From CAVVUF01 sp963751425 (GTDB taxonomy: Bacteria > Chloroflexota > Anaerolineae > Anaerolineales > UBA4823), in contig CAVVUF010000002.1 in NCBI GenBank assembly GCA_963751425.1, positions 1,054,001 to 1,118,000 of the forward strand: a DNA stretch of 64,000 bases, given 5' to 3'. Shown here piece after piece: positions 1 through 8,264 of this stretch. Each line of letters starts with the position of its first letter. Position 1 is the stretch's first letter. The notes under the pieces were generated by a model. The model was not told the DNA's origin. It searched no databases and saw nothing but the letters and a program-made list of their open reading frames with translations. The position numbers and the translations under genes are program-made.

Positions 1-2
1 AG

Positions 3-149
3 ATTACGAAAGGAAAGCGGATTTTTAAGATGGCGCCCCTGCATTATCATTTTGAGCTTTCGGGGCTCAGTGAGACGCAGATTGTGCAGCGTTTCTGGTT
101 GATTGGTTTGTTAGCAGCCATGATCGGTGTGGCGATGGCAGTTGGATAA
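3..149 (+). CDS. mraY: MraY, C-terminal end (partial, 5' end outside window)
   Basis: The last 48 codons of phospho-MurNAc-pentapeptide transferase, the integral membrane enzyme that makes lipid I from UDP-MurNAc-pentapeptide and undecaprenyl phosphate. The visible segment contains FKMAPLHYHFEL, the cytoplasmic histidine-bearing signature close to the MraY C-terminus (usually MAPLHHHFE), then the conserved RFWLIG and a final hydrophobic helix ending in VAMAVG. It is followed 30 bases later by murD on the same strand, the normal order of the wall/division cluster. The catalytic aspartates lie upstream of the window and cannot be judged. Confidence 0.9.
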   Translation: MTKGKRIFKMAPLHYHFELSGLSETQIVQRFWLIGLLAAMIGVAMAVG

Positions 150-179
150 AAATTTGAGCATCAGGTTGAGAGACTTACG

Positions 180-1595
180 ATGAGTATATTGGATCAGCAG
201 GGTAATTCTTGGAAGGGAAAGCGGGTGATCGTGATCGGCGCCGCTCGGCAGGGGACTGCGCTGGCGCGCTACCTGGCTGAACGAGGCGCGCGAGTGGTGA
301 TCACCGATATACGCCCGCCGATTCAATTGCAGACTGCCCAAGAAATGTTAGCTGATTTATCGATTGAATGGATTGTTGGCGGTCACCCGTTCAGCGTCTT
401 GGATGGGGCAGATTGTGTCTGCCCTTCGGGCGGCGTTTCGCTCAACCTGCCTTTGGTGCAAGAAGCCCTAAGGCGAGGCATACCTGTTTCAAATGACTCG
501 CAGATTTTTTTGGAGTCAGCTCCCTGCCGAGTGATAGGCATCACAGGGTCGGCGGGGAAAACTACCACGACCACCTTGGTGGGGCGTATGGCGCAGCAAG
601 CCAGCCAGCTGGCGGCGGGAAAAGCTTATCCGACCAAAGCCTGGGTGGGTGGGAATATCGGTAACCCGCTGATCAATGCCTTGGGTGAGATGAAGCCCGA
701 TGATTTAGCCATCCTGGAGTTATCGAGCTTCCAGCTTGAGATCATGTCACGTTCTCCACAGGTGGCGGCAGTCTTGAATATTACCCCAAATCACCTGGAT
801 CGGCATGTGACCATGGAAGCGTATGCCACAGCCAAGGCCCATATCCTGGATTACCAGGGTGAAGAGGACCAGGTTATCTTGGGGAGGCAGGACCCCGGTG
901 CATGGGAGCTGGCAAGCAGAGCCCATGGAAAGGTGTGGAGCTTTGGGCTGGATCGGCAGCTGGATTACCCAGGGGCTTTTGTTGAACGGAACTGGGTGAT
1001 CTTATGGAATGGGCAATCAGAAGAACGCGTTTTACACGTATCTGAAGTGCACCTGCGCGGAGACCACAACCTGCTCAATGTACTGGCAGCCTGTACTATC
1101 TCGGCTGCAGCAGGTTTGCCTATCGAAGCCATGCGAGCGGGGATCGTGGGCTTTATGGGCGTGTCACACCGCCTGGAGTTTATCCGCACCTGGCGAGGCG
1201 CCCACTGGTTTAACGACTCGAAAGCCACCTCTCCCGAGGAAAGCATGGCGGCTATTCGCTCCTTCGAGGGTCCGATCGTGCTGTTAGCGGGTGGGAGGGA
1301 TAAAGACTTGCCCTGGGAAGATTTTGCAAACCTGGTCAACCAGCGGGTGGATCACCTGGTATTGTTTGGTGAAGCAGCAAAGAAAATCCGCGAGGCGGTT
1401 GGTCCTCTCAAAGCAGGCGGCAGGCCATTTTCTTTACGGGTGTGCAAGGGGTTGCAGGAGGCAGTGAGAGCGGCAGCTGAACAGGTGGAGATCGGTGACG
1501 TGGTGTTACTTTCACCGGGTGGAACAAGTTTTGATGAATTCCGCGACTTCGAAGAGCGCGGGGAGGCTTATAGGAAATGGGTTCTCGAACTCTAA
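180..1595 (+). CDS. murD: UDP-N-acetylmuramoyl-L-alanine--D-glutamate ligase
   Basis: Cytoplasmic ATP-dependent ligase that adds D-glutamate to UDP-MurNAc-L-Ala in peptidoglycan precursor synthesis. The 471-residue length fits the family. An N-terminal Rossmann-like uracil-binding domain (VIVIGAARQGTALARYL) comes first. The central Mur-ligase ATP site, GITGSAGKTTTTT, is near residue 120 and carries S-A where many MurD proteins have T-N. Then come ELSSFQLE, NITPNHLDRH and the C-terminal NDSKATSPEES and LLAGGRDKD segments, all typical of MurD. The ATG start sits 30 bases after the mraY stop. The 3' end overlaps ftsW by 19 bases, so the two are probably translated together. Confidence 0.96.
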   Translation: MSILDQQGNSWKGKRVIVIGAARQGTALARYLAERGARVVITDIRPPIQLQTAQEMLADLSIEWIVGGHPFSVLDGADCVCPSGGVSLNLPLVQEALRRGIPVSNDSQIFLESAPCRVIGITGSAGKTTTTTLVGRMAQQASQLAAGKAYPTKAWVGGNIGNPLINALGEMKPDDLAILELSSFQLEIMSRSPQVAAVLNITPNHLDRHVTMEAYATAKAHILDYQGEEDQVILGRQDPGAWELASRAHGKVWSFGLDRQLDYPGAFVERNWVILWNGQSEERVLHVSEVHLRGDHNLLNVLAACTISAAAGLPIEAMRAGIVGFMGVSHRLEFIRTWRGAHWFNDSKATSPEESMAAIRSFEGPIVLLAGGRDKDLPWEDFANLVNQRVDHLVLFGEAAKKIREAVGPLKAGGRPFSLRVCKGLQEAVRAAAEQVEIGDVVLLSPGGTSFDEFRDFEERGEAYRKWVLEL

Positions 1596-2848
1596 TTGAT
1601 TTTGCTGAGCGGTTTGGTATCAATCTGCCGGAGGATAAGGGGCGCAGGCAGGTAAATTTAGGCCTGGATGTACCGTTGCTCCTCCTGGTCATTACGCTGA
1701 TTATATTTGGGCTGGTGATGGTTTATTCTGCAAGCTGGGATTTTGCTTACCGGGCAACCGGAGAGCCAACCTATATGTTTAAGCGGCAGTTAATGTGGTT
1801 GGCTATCGGAACGATCGTTGCGGTATCACTTGCTTTTTTCGATTACCGGTTGTGGAAGAAGTTAGTGGTTGGTGCCATGGTCGTCACGGTGGCCTTGTTG
1901 ATCGCCGTATTGGCCCTCGGTAATACTCGCCTGGGGGCTTCGCGCGGCCTGGTCGGTGGCTCAATTCAGCCATCTGAGCTGGCGAAACTGATTTTGATCC
2001 TTTACCTGGCGGTGTGGTTGGATAACCATCGAGACCATCTGAGAAAGGTATCTTTTGGCCTCGTGCCGCTCGGTTTTATCTTGGGAATTATCGGTGCATT
2101 GATCTTGCTGCAGCCTGACTTGAGCGCTGTTATGACGGTCTTCATTTTGGGCGGAATGATGTTCTTTCTGGCAGGCGGCGACCTGAAGCAGATTGTGTTC
2201 ATCATCGCATTCGGCCTATTTATGATTTTCCTGGTTTACGTTCTGCCGATCTTTCCCACAGGACAAGAACGAATTAATGATTTTGTGAGGGGTTTCAAGG
2301 ATCTTATGCAATCCTCTGACCATGTAAAACGTTCCCTGGAAGCATTTGCCAAGGGCGGTTGGTTTGGAGTTGGGATCGGGAAGTCGACGACCAAGATGAC
2401 CGGTTTACCCTTCCCGCATACCGACAGCATCTTTGCGGTGCTGGGAGAAGAGACTGGGGTCACAGGCGCAGCTTTCTTGATCCTTTTGTACGTGGGGGTC
2501 GTGTGGCGTGGTTTGGCCATTTCGAGAAGAGCCCCTGACCGGCTGGGAAAGCTGTTGGCTGGTGGGTTGGCGTTCTGGTTGGCCACGGAAGCGACGATCA
2601 ACATGGCAGTGATGGTGGGCTTGATGCCCTTTGCAGGAAATGCGCTGCCGTTTATTAGTTCAGGTGGTTCAAGCTTGGTGATGATGATGTGTGCGGTTGG
2701 GATCATCACCAATGTCGCCAGGCAATCTGTGATGAAAAAAGAAGTAGAGGAGAGATCATTCAGTGCGGTTGTTGATTTGCGCGGGAGGGACAGGCGGCGG
2801 CGTGTATCCCGCTCTGTCCGTCCTACAAGCCCTACAAGCCGGAGATGA
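1577..2848 (+). CDS. ftsW: FtsW, septal SEDS glycosyltransferase
   Basis: Polytopic membrane glycosyltransferase of the SEDS family that polymerises lipid II at the septum together with a class B penicillin-binding protein. It has about ten hydrophobic helices, the LVMVYSAS motif in the first helix, GASRGLVGGSIQPSELAKL, LQPDLSAVM, and the diagnostic NALPFISSGGSSL near the end. The protein starts inside murD (19-base overlap). After the last helix it carries a basic tail (RGRDRRRRVSRSVRP) whose codons overlap the start of murG by 86 bases in another frame. A tail of this kind is plausible for the family, but the long overlap could also reflect a sequence indel. Confidence 0.94.
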   Translation: MGSRTLIDFAERFGINLPEDKGRRQVNLGLDVPLLLLVITLIIFGLVMVYSASWDFAYRATGEPTYMFKRQLMWLAIGTIVAVSLAFFDYRLWKKLVVGAMVVTVALLIAVLALGNTRLGASRGLVGGSIQPSELAKLILILYLAVWLDNHRDHLRKVSFGLVPLGFILGIIGALILLQPDLSAVMTVFILGGMMFFLAGGDLKQIVFIIAFGLFMIFLVYVLPIFPTGQERINDFVRGFKDLMQSSDHVKRSLEAFAKGGWFGVGIGKSTTKMTGLPFPHTDSIFAVLGEETGVTGAAFLILLYVGVVWRGLAISRRAPDRLGKLLAGGLAFWLATEATINMAVMVGLMPFAGNALPFISSGGSSLVMMMCAVGIITNVARQSVMKKEVEERSFSAVVDLRGRDRRRRVSRSVRPTSPTSRR

Positions 2849-3947
2849 GTTGAAGGATCAGGTTGAGGAAGCGAAGCAGGAATCTCGCTTCAATTCCGAG
2901 CCTGTATCCGGATCTTCTCTTTCGGTTCTATGGATCGGCGGTGAGAGAGGTATGGAAGTTGACTTGCTAAGACGAGAAGGTGTACCTTTTGAAGCGATTC
3001 CCGCGGCGGGTGTTCACGGCGTGGGGATACGCGCTTTACCAGGGAACCTGAGGAAACTGGCGTTGGGCTTCCGTTCTTCGCGGCAGATCTTGAGCCAATT
3101 CCGCCCTGAGGTTCTGTTCTTCACGGGTGGGTACGTGGGGGTTCCAATGGCGCTGGCTGCTTTACTGCCGTTGAAGGGCTTGCCGCGCCCGAAGCGGTTG
3201 ATCTATGTGCCGGATATCGAACCAGGGCTGGCACTGAAACTCTTGGTCCGGTTGGCAGACCGCATCGCAGTGAGTGTGGAGGACACGCAGCACTACCTGC
3301 CTCGTAGGGCGAAAGTGACCATCACTGGTTACCCAGTGCGAGCTGGATTGAGGAAGGTTGACCGCTCAGAAGCCCGCCGTTCTTTTGGGCTGGATAACAA
3401 TTTGCCGGTTTTCCTGGTTGTGGGAGGAAGCAAGGGGGCGCGTTCGATCAACAGGGCCCTGCAAGCTTCCCTGCCGCAGCTTTTAGCGGAAATGCAGGTG
3501 ATTCATCTTAGCGGGCAGCTCGATTGGCAGGAAGTTGAGCAGAACCGCCAGGCTTTATCCCCAGAGCAATTGGAGCGGTACCGCGTATTCCCTTATCTGC
3601 ATGATGAAATGGGAGCAGCTTATTCGGCGGCAGACCTGGCCATGACACGTGCAGGGGCTTCGAGCCTGGGAGAGCTGCCCATCTTTGGGCTGCCGGTAAT
3701 CCTGGTGCCCTATCCGCATGCCTGGCGTTACCAGCGGGTGAATGCGGAATACCTGGTGAGCAGGGAAGCGGCGGTGATGTTAAATGATGCTGATTTGGAA
3801 AATGGATTAACCCCGCTTGTGAGATCTTTGATTGCCGATACATCTCAGAGGTTAGAGATGGGTAAAGCCATGCAAAAATTGGCGCATCCTGAGGCTGCCA
3901 GTTCGATAGCAAACATATTATCGGGCATGGGAGCAGAGGCGAGCTAG
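2763..3947 (+). CDS. murG: MurG, lipid II-forming GlcNAc transferase
   Basis: Membrane-associated GT28 enzyme that transfers GlcNAc from UDP-GlcNAc to lipid I, giving lipid II. The start is GTG at 2763, supported by GAGGAGAG at 2747-2754, eight bases upstream. The N-terminal glycine loop reads AGGTGGGVYPAL: residue 13 is Gly where the family signature GGTGGH has a near-invariant His. Residues of about 25-55 form an acidic insertion not found in typical MurG, which explains the 394-residue length (usual is about 360). The C-terminal donor site is normal (FLVVGGSKGARSIN, TRAGASSLGELPIFGLPVILVPYP). It lies between ftsW and a CvpA-like gene. Confidence 0.93.
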   Translation: MRLLICAGGTGGGVYPALSVLQALQAGDELKDQVEEAKQESRFNSEPVSGSSLSVLWIGGERGMEVDLLRREGVPFEAIPAAGVHGVGIRALPGNLRKLALGFRSSRQILSQFRPEVLFFTGGYVGVPMALAALLPLKGLPRPKRLIYVPDIEPGLALKLLVRLADRIAVSVEDTQHYLPRRAKVTITGYPVRAGLRKVDRSEARRSFGLDNNLPVFLVVGGSKGARSINRALQASLPQLLAEMQVIHLSGQLDWQEVEQNRQALSPEQLERYRVFPYLHDEMGAAYSAADLAMTRAGASSLGELPIFGLPVILVPYPHAWRYQRVNAEYLVSREAAVMLNDADLENGLTPLVRSLIADTSQRLEMGKAMQKLAHPEAASSIANILSGMGAEAS

Positions 3948-3958
3948 AGGAACTAATT

Positions 3959-4498
3959 ATGTCTACATTGACATTTATCTTCTTTTTATTGATCGGAATT
4001 TTCGCAATCATTGGCTCGCTCCGGGGATGGTCGAAGGAGATGATGGTCACTTTCAGCGTGATCCTGGCCATCTTTATTATTTATATTTTGGAAGGCATCA
4101 TACCGGGTTTGATGAACAGCCTCACCCCGCAAGGCACGGCGGCTTATTTCTGGCTGCGAGCGGGGATCCTTTTGATCCTGGTATTTTTTGGTTACCAAAC
4201 GCCTAACATCCCGAAGATCGCCGGGCAGCGGTTTGCACGTGAGCGCCTGCAGGATGTTCTTTTGGGACTGTTCTTGGGAGCATTAAATGGTTTTCTGATT
4301 GCGGGAGCGCTGTGGTATTACATGAAAGAGGCTGGATATCCATTCCCCAACCAGATCCGCGCCCCAATCCCCGGTGACCCATTCACAGATAGTGCTTTCC
4401 GGTTGTACCCCTGGCTGGCACCAGCCTGGTTGAAGGGAAATACGCTCTACATTGCAGTGGCGTTGGCTTTCGTTTTTGTGATTGTGGTATTCCTATAG
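3959..4498 (+). CDS. CvpA-like membrane protein
   Basis: A 179-residue integral membrane protein with four predicted hydrophobic segments, roughly residues 3-50 (two helices), 63-80 and 105-125, and a fifth at the very C-terminus. The pattern F-(x)n-G-x-x-RGW-S-K-E near the N-terminus and DVLLGLFLGALNGFLIAGALWYY in the middle resemble the CvpA family. That family is common in wall and envelope operons, but its biochemical role is unsettled. It lies 11 bases after murG and its TAG stop is one base before the murC start, so it is part of the wall operon. The family assignment rests on pattern similarity only. Confidence 0.6.
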   Translation: MSTLTFIFFLLIGIFAIIGSLRGWSKEMMVTFSVILAIFIIYILEGIIPGLMNSLTPQGTAAYFWLRAGILLILVFFGYQTPNIPKIAGQRFARERLQDVLLGLFLGALNGFLIAGALWYYMKEAGYPFPNQIRAPIPGDPFTDSAFRLYPWLAPAWLKGNTLYIAVALAFVFVIVVFL

Positions 4499-4499
4499 G

Positions 4500-5910
4500 A
4501 TGTGTATGGTTTCTGAAGAATTCTCTGCGGTACATCTGATCGGCATCGGCGGCACAGGCCTGTCGGCGATTGCGCGTTTGCTGAAGGAGAGCGGCTGCAC
4601 GGTCAGCGGCTCAGACCAGACGCTTTCAGCACTGGCGCGCAGCCTTCAGGAGGCTGGCATTACGGTGTATGAGGGTCACCGCGCAGAGAATATCCATGGC
4701 GCCAGGCTCGTTATCCGATCTTCGGCAATCCGGGATGATAACGTTGAAGTCCAGGCGGCGCTGGCTGCTGGCATTCCAGTGTTGAAGCGCTCTGACTTCC
4801 TGGGCAAGCTGATGGAAAAGCAAGTTGGGATTGCCATTGCTGGCACGCACGGTAAGACTACGACCACAGCAATGGCAGCCTGGATGCTGACCGTAATGAA
4901 ACAGGATCCTTCGTATATTATCGGCGGTGTCTCGGTGAACCTGGGTAATAATGCCCACGCCGGAAATGGTCCATTTTTTGTGATCGAAGCGGATGAATAC
5001 GATCGCATGTTCCTGGGGCTGCATCCAAAGACCGCCATTGTCACGAATATCGAACATGACCATCCCGATTGCTACCCCACGGCAGAGCAGTTCTACCAGG
5101 CTTTTCATGATTTCGCCCGCGGCCTGGCTCCTCAAGGCTGGTTGGTGGCATGTGGAGATGACCAGGGGGCATCCAGGCTGGCAGAAGAGGTCCGCCTGGA
5201 AGGTTACCGGGTGCTGACCTTTGGATCTGGACCAGCCCGGGCAGATTATACGGCGCAGAGCATGCATCCGAACTCACGCGGTGGGTTCAGCTTCACGGCC
5301 GCCTACCAGGGGAACTCCTTAGGGAAAGTGGATCTACGCGTGCCCGGATTGCACAATGTGAATAATGCTCTGGCAGTGCTGGTCATTGCCCACCAGATGG
5401 AGCTGCCCATGGCGCTCGCCAGGCAAGCTTTGAATGAATTTGAGGGGACCGGCAGGCGCTTTGAGGTGCGCGGAGTTGTGGATGGGATCACCGTCATTGA
5501 TGATTATGCTCACCACCCTACCGAAATTCGGGCCACCCTTTCGGCTGCGCGCAGCCGTTATCCTCAAAAAAGGCTTTGGGCAATCTGGCAGCCGCACACT
5601 TATTCTCGCACCCAGAACTCTCTTTGATGCCTTTGCAAGCGCTTTCGATGATGCAGATGGCGTGGTAGTTACAGAAGTATACGCCGCGCGCGAAGCCTCG
5701 CAGGCTGGGACATTCTCTGCCAGGCAGGTAGTCGATGCCATGCCCCACAAGAAGGCTGCTTTCACCCCTCGTATTGAGCAAGCGGTTAAATTTTTACTTG
5801 ATAATTTACGCCCAGATGATGTTATGGTAGTGATGTCTGCGGGTGATGCAGACCAGATTAGTACACAAGTGCTGAAAGCTTTGACAGAAAGGAAAGGATT
5901 GCATGTCTAA
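4500..5910 (+). CDS. murC: UDP-N-acetylmuramate--L-alanine ligase, broken by one frameshift
   Basis: Cytoplasmic ATP-dependent ligase that adds the first L-alanine to UDP-MurNAc. The first 375 residues read HLIGIGGTGLSAIA (UDP-binding loop), GTHGKTTTTAM (ATP loop), EADEYDRMF, TNIEHDHPDCY, DDYAHHPTEI and QPHTYSRT. That frame then stops at about 5627. The rest (LFDAFASAFDDADGVVVTEVYAARE through PDDVMVVMSAGD) continues in the next frame to 5910. Removing one A at 5616-5617 restores R-T-Q-T-L-F-D-A and a normal length of about 470 residues. The gene is essential and otherwise intact, so I read this as a likely sequence error. ATG at 4500 (or 4506) is preferred to a TTG at 4482 inside the previous gene. 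Confidence 0.9.
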
Positions 5911-6103
5911 ACAAAAAAATTATCATGAAAACCAGGAGAGGACATACGAGTCCGACATGGCTGGCTTAATGTCTTTACGACTGATTGCAGCCCCAGATCC
6001 CAAAGATGATCTTTCAGACGATGAATTGACGGCTTTTTGCCAGGATCCTAAACAATCGCCAGAGCTGATCCGGCATTTGATCGATTTTATCAAAACGATA
6101 TAA
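5903..6103 (+). CDS. Small acidic protein of unknown function between murC and murB
   Basis: A 66-residue protein starting with ATG at 5903, overlapping the murC end by eight bases and stopping directly against the murB start. GAAAGGAAAGG upstream can serve as ribosome binding site. It has no membrane segment and no cysteine. It is hydrophilic, with an acidic middle (DPKDDLSDDELTAF) and a short C-terminal helix (ELIRHLIDFIKTI). I do not recognise the family. Its tight placement with overlapping ends argues that it is translated and belongs to the wall operon, perhaps as an accessory or regulatory peptide, but nothing in the sequence shows a function. Confidence 0.6.
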   Translation: MSKQKNYHENQERTYESDMAGLMSLRLIAAPDPKDDLSDDELTAFCQDPKQSPELIRHLIDFIKTI

Positions 6104-7123
6104 ATGACTTACACAACGATGACCCTCTCTCTACCAGTTATTGACCTGAAAGCTGCCTTCGGCACACGGCTCAGGGAAAACGAATCTCTGAAGCGCTATA
6201 CTTCTGCGCGGGTGGGTGGACCGGCAGATGTGCTTTTAGAGGCGCATACGACCGAAGAGCTGGCAGAAATGGCTTTCTACTTATGGCAGAGGGGACTGCC
6301 GTTCATCGTTTTGGGTGGAGGCTCGAATACTCTGGTGAGTGATGCGGGGGTGCGGGGAGTGGTGCTGCTCAACCAGGCACGCCAGATCCGGTTTGATGAG
6401 GAAGGCGATCCTCCAACAGTGTGGGCTGAAACTGGGGCTAATTTTGGGTTGTTGGCAAGGCAGGCTGCCACGCGAGGACTATCAAGCTTGGAGTGGGCAA
6501 CGGGCATCCCCGGTACTGTGGGTGGTGCGATCATCGGGAATGCAGGGGCGCACGGCAAAGATATGAGCAGCAACCTGATGGTGGCAGAAATCTTGCATCT
6601 TAATCCCTTGATGAGAACCAGTGAAGACACCACCGCGCGGGCAAACTACCTGGCCGGTGCTGGCAGCACTCCCGAATTTTTCAAGGAAACCTGGCCTGTC
6701 GAGCAGTTCGCCTACCAATACCGCGATAGTATTCTTAAGCAGAAGACCCTTCAGGCGGTGGTATTGGTAGCTCTGCTGAAGCTGGAGAAAAGCACACCGC
6801 AAGCAGTCCAAGCGAAAATGGATGAATATGCCGAGCTTCGCCGCCGCACACAACCCCCTGGCGCCAGCATGGGTTCGATGTTCAAAAACCCTCCAGGAGA
6901 TTATGCTGGGCGGTTGATCGAAGCGGTAGGCTTGAAGGGCAAGCGCATTGGTGATGCACAAATCAGCGCACAGCACGCGAATTTTTTCATAAACTGCGGG
7001 AAGGCCACTGCTGCTGATATTTATGCTTTGATCCGCCTGGCGCATCGGAAAGTGGCTGAAAAAACTGGTGTGAACCTGGAGTTAGAAATTGAGCTTGTAG
7101 GCGAATGGGACGAGTCGGTATGA
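6104..7123 (+). CDS. murB: UDP-N-acetylenolpyruvoylglucosamine reductase
   Basis: FAD-dependent cytoplasmic reductase that turns UDP-GlcNAc-enolpyruvate into UDP-MurNAc using NADPH. The 339-residue protein has the FAD-binding segments TSARVGGPADVLL, LPFIVLGGGSNTLVSD and GIPGTVGGAIIGNAGAHGKDM. The substrate-binding part has FAYQYRDSIL, then PPGASMGSMFKNPPGDYAGRLIE with the catalytic serine in GSMFKNP, and ends with the conserved glutamate region LELEIELVGEW. The start ATG abuts the stop of the preceding small gene. The gene overlaps ddl by four bases (ATGA). Confidence 0.96.
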   Translation: MTYTTMTLSLPVIDLKAAFGTRLRENESLKRYTSARVGGPADVLLEAHTTEELAEMAFYLWQRGLPFIVLGGGSNTLVSDAGVRGVVLLNQARQIRFDEEGDPPTVWAETGANFGLLARQAATRGLSSLEWATGIPGTVGGAIIGNAGAHGKDMSSNLMVAEILHLNPLMRTSEDTTARANYLAGAGSTPEFFKETWPVEQFAYQYRDSILKQKTLQAVVLVALLKLEKSTPQAVQAKMDEYAELRRRTQPPGASMGSMFKNPPGDYAGRLIEAVGLKGKRIGDAQISAQHANFFINCGKATAADIYALIRLAHRKVAEKTGVNLELEIELVGEWDESV

Positions 7124-8250
7124 AAATGGATCACAAGCTGCGTGTGGGTGTCATCTTCGGAGGGCGATCAGGAGAGCATGAAGTCTCCCTGATGTCAGCG
7201 CGTTCCGTGTTGTGTGCCTTCGCGGCCGAGAAGTACGAGGTGGTCCAAATTGGCATTACCTACGCGGGCGAGTGGCTGGTCAGCCGTCCAGGCACCAGCC
7301 CAGATGTATTGAGCATGCTGGAAAACGGGCCTACCTCTGAGCTGGTGCCAGGGGTGATCTTGCCCGATCCTTCGCTGCGGGGGCTTTACTGGCTCCAGCC
7401 TGGGGATGCTGGAGGCCAGTTTAAGTGGTTAGGGGAGCTGGATGTGGTCTTTCCAGTGCTGCACGGCAGCTTCGGCGAAGACGGCACCCTGCAGGGGCTG
7501 TTGGAAATGGCTGGGGTTGCATACGTGGGAGCGGGTGTGCTGGGCTCCTCGGTGGGGATGGATAAAGCTTTATTTAAAGATGTGATGGTCTCCCACCATA
7601 TCCCGGTGCTTCCATATATTGTGGTCCTGCGCAGCGAGATTGAAAAAACGCCTCAGGAAGTGATCGCTGAAGTAGAAAAACTGGGTGGTTACCCCTTATT
7701 CGTCAAGCCGGTGAACATGGGCTCTTCGGTAGGGATTAGCAAATGCCAAAACCGTTCAGACCTTTTGGAAGGGCTGATGGAAGCCTGTCGTTTCGACCGG
7801 CGAGTGCTGGTGGAGAAAGGGATAAACCCGCGCGAGATTGAGGTCAGTGTGCTCGGGAACGATGCTCCAGCGGCTTCCGTACCGGGTGAGGTGATCCCAA
7901 GCCGAGAATTTTATTCGTATGAAGCGAAATACCTGGATGGGAGCTCAGAATTGATCATCCCGGCACATCTGTCCAGTGAAATCACTGAAAAAGCCCGCGA
8001 CCTGGCAGTACGAGCTTACCGAGCGGTAGATTGCGCAGGAATGGCGCGGGTCGATTTCTTATTGGATCGAGATTCAGGAGAATTGTACCTGGGTGAGATC
8101 AATACCATTCCAGGTTTTACCAAGATTAGCATGTATCCGAAACTCTGGGAAGCCAGTGGTCTGGCTTATTCAGAGCTTGTGGACCGGTTAATTGAGCTGG
8201 CTTTGGAGAGAAAAGCAGACAATGATCGGACTGTAAGAAAATATCGATAA
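7120..8250 (+). CDS. ddl: D-alanine--D-alanine ligase
   Basis: ATP-grasp ligase that makes D-Ala-D-Ala for the peptidoglycan stem peptide. Recognised by the N-terminal GVIFGGRSGEHEVSLMSARSV, PVLHGSFGEDGTLQGLLE, GSSVGMDKALFKD, PLFVKPVNMGSSVGISK and the C-terminal GEINTIPGFTKISMYPKLWEASG, with the metal-binding Glu and Asn in GEINTIPG. I choose ATG at 7120, which overlaps the murB stop as ATGA, rather than the in-frame ATG at 7105 inside murB. That gives 376 residues, normal for the family. It is followed 14 bases later by ftsQ in the same operon. Confidence 0.96.
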   Translation: MKMDHKLRVGVIFGGRSGEHEVSLMSARSVLCAFAAEKYEVVQIGITYAGEWLVSRPGTSPDVLSMLENGPTSELVPGVILPDPSLRGLYWLQPGDAGGQFKWLGELDVVFPVLHGSFGEDGTLQGLLEMAGVAYVGAGVLGSSVGMDKALFKDVMVSHHIPVLPYIVVLRSEIEKTPQEVIAEVEKLGGYPLFVKPVNMGSSVGISKCQNRSDLLEGLMEACRFDRRVLVEKGINPREIEVSVLGNDAPAASVPGEVIPSREFYSYEAKYLDGSSELIIPAHLSSEITEKARDLAVRAYRAVDCAGMARVDFLLDRDSGELYLGEINTIPGFTKISMYPKLWEASGLAYSELVDRLIELALERKADNDRTVRKYR

Positions 8251-8264
8251 AGGGATCAATCAAA

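Noticed and set aside
5600..5630. Programmed frameshifting in murC (and nrdJ, GH65)
   Set aside because: No slippery heptamer, stop-codon pause or stimulatory hairpin is seen, half of the breaks go the other way, and they sit in short runs. Sequence error fits better.
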